DNA of 6,261 bases from Actinomycetes bacterium (GTDB taxonomy: Bacteria; Actinomycetota; Acidimicrobiia; Acidimicrobiales; Microtrichaceae): assembly GCA_023427825.1 (NCBI GenBank), contig JAEZAI010000306.1:1-6261 (forward strand). The letters are read 5' to 3'. Under the pieces are notes generated by a model. It was not told where the DNA came from and did no database searches. It worked only from the letters and a program-made list of their open reading frames with translations. Shown here one piece after another: positions 5,602-6,261 of the stretch. Position 1 is the stretch's first letter. Each line of letters opens with the position of its first letter. Both the position numbers and the translations under genes were made by a program.

Positions 5602-5674
5602 GCCGGACAGTCTCGCCCGCCCGGACGCACCTGGCGGAACCGAGCCGCCCGGTCGGTCGGCACCGGCCGGCCCG
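5602..5674. other. Gap between the unnamed gene and rsmD
   Basis: The 73 bases are very GC-rich. They hold GGCCGGCC-type self-complementary runs and a repeat of CCGGAC at 5603-5608 and 5621-5626. I see no convincing -10/-35 pair, no T-tract terminator and no Shine-Dalgarno sequence for rsmD. Whether the transcript reads through from the upstream gene cannot be told from the sequence. Confidence 0.5.
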
Positions 5675-6261
5675 TCAGGAGAGGATCGCAGAGGGCGGCA
5701 GCGTCGGCAGCGACGACTCGGGGGTGACGGCGATGACGAACGCCATGCCGTCCTCGACGATCGGCGCGTCGGCGGGGTCCTCCACCACCTTGCGGACCTG
5801 GTCGCCGCTCGCCACCGCGTCGGCGGTGTACACCCACAGCTGCACCTCGGTGGGCGTGCCGCCGCAGGTGAAGTCGGGCCCGAACGTCCGCCCGGCCACC
5901 GCCACGCTCGTCCCGCCGACGTCGATCTGGGCGGGGTCGGTCGAGGGCGGGAAGGTGACGCTGCCGGTGCCGAGCTCGATGCCGGCCTGCGCTGCCAGGG
6001 TCCCGATCGTGGCGTGGTGGCCGGCGACCGCCTCGGTCGGGGTCGCCACCGTGAAGGCGCCCTGGCCGTCGGTGGTCACGCCCGAGGTCGCCGAACCGTC
6101 CTCCGGGGTCGACGCGGCCGGCGGCGCCAGGAAGCGGCCGCACACGTTCAGGCCGATGTGGCCGTGGAACGTGTCGCCGACGGCGGGACCCGGGCCGAGC
6201 GCCGACAGCTCGGCCCCGGACGTCAGCTCGGGCTCCATGCCCGAGTGGGCACCGTAGGCGG
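5675..6261 (-). CDS. Unnamed, probably exported protein (C-terminal part; start beyond the window)
   Basis: The frame is open from the right edge to the stop at 5675-5677, and 194 complete codons are visible. A Met at 6236-6238 is in frame, but codons before it (AYGAHSG) remain open, so the true start is probably outside. The visible part has no signal peptide or membrane helix. It is low in Lys, rich in Gly, Ala, Thr, Asp and Pro, and predicted by eye to be mostly beta, as in extracytoplasmic domains. Counting from that Met, it holds GDTFHGHIGLNVCGRFLAPP (21-40), GHHATIGTLAAQAGI (73-87), DFTCGGTPTEVQLWVY (122-137) and a tail SSLPTLPPSAI. Its only two cysteines, 33 and 125, could form a disulfide. 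The pattern recalls membrane-anchored proteins of Acidimicrobiia with a WHAAYGIYVCDEFLPP-like motif, but that is from memory. Function unknown. It lies 73 bases before rsmD and its 3' neighbours are unrelated in role. Confidence 0.75.
   Translation of the reverse strand, partial: AYGAHSGMEPELTSGAELSALGPGPAVGDTFHGHIGLNVCGRFLAPPAASTPEDGSATSGVTTDGQGAFTVATPTEAVAGHHATIGTLAAQAGIELGTGSVTFPPSTDPAQIDVGGTSVAVAGRTFGPDFTCGGTPTEVQLWVYTADAVASGDQVRKVVEDPADAPIVEDGMAFVIAVTPESSLPTLPPSAILS

Noticed and set aside
1..6261. Mobile element, CRISPR array, tRNA/rRNA or defence system
   Set aside because: I saw no transposase or integrase motifs, regularly spaced repeats, tRNA-like fold or nuclease/toxin module. Gene content and composition are uniform housekeeping.

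Overview
The window is very GC-rich and every gene I can support lies on the minus strand. It looks like a chromosomal housekeeping block from an actinobacterium. The order rsmD, coaD, DivIVA/SepIVA-like gene, yceD, rpmF, acpP, rnc, fpg-like gene, smc resembles the mycobacterial stretch where SepIVA, a YceD protein, rnc, fpg and smc sit close together. Details such as the stand-alone acpP beside rnc and the SMC head sequence suggest an Acidimicrobiia-type lineage. That placement is inference from remembered families, not from a search.

In the direction of transcription (high to low coordinates): 6261-5675 is the 3' part of an unnamed, probably exported protein whose start is off the window. 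A 73-base gap follows. Then come rsmD (16S rRNA methyltransferase), coaD (coenzyme A synthesis), a coiled-coil SepIVA/DivIVA-like protein and yceD (DUF177), joined by overlaps of 4, 4 and 1 bases. A 114-base gap with several possible hairpins leads to rpmF (ribosomal protein L32, zinc-finger form). A 156-base gap with a palindrome and a hairpin leads to acpP. acpP, rnc and the fpg-like gene overlap by 32 and 8 bases, and smc starts 12 bases after that and runs off the left end.

The genes serve cell growth: ribosome production (RsmD, L32, RNase III, YceD), coenzyme A and acyl carrier protein (CoaD makes the CoA that donates the ACP phosphopantetheine arm), septation (SepIVA-like) and chromosome organisation (SMC).

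I see no mobile element, CRISPR array, tRNA, rRNA or defence island, and no clear new multi-gene system. The best candidate for novelty is the gene at the fpg locus. It keeps the Fpg fold and the N-terminal PELPE, but has lost the catalytic-loop lysine, the intercalating-loop residues, the conserved Asn, the finger Arg and three of four zinc cysteines, all in an intact reading frame. It is probably a divergent or non-catalytic Fpg subfamily.
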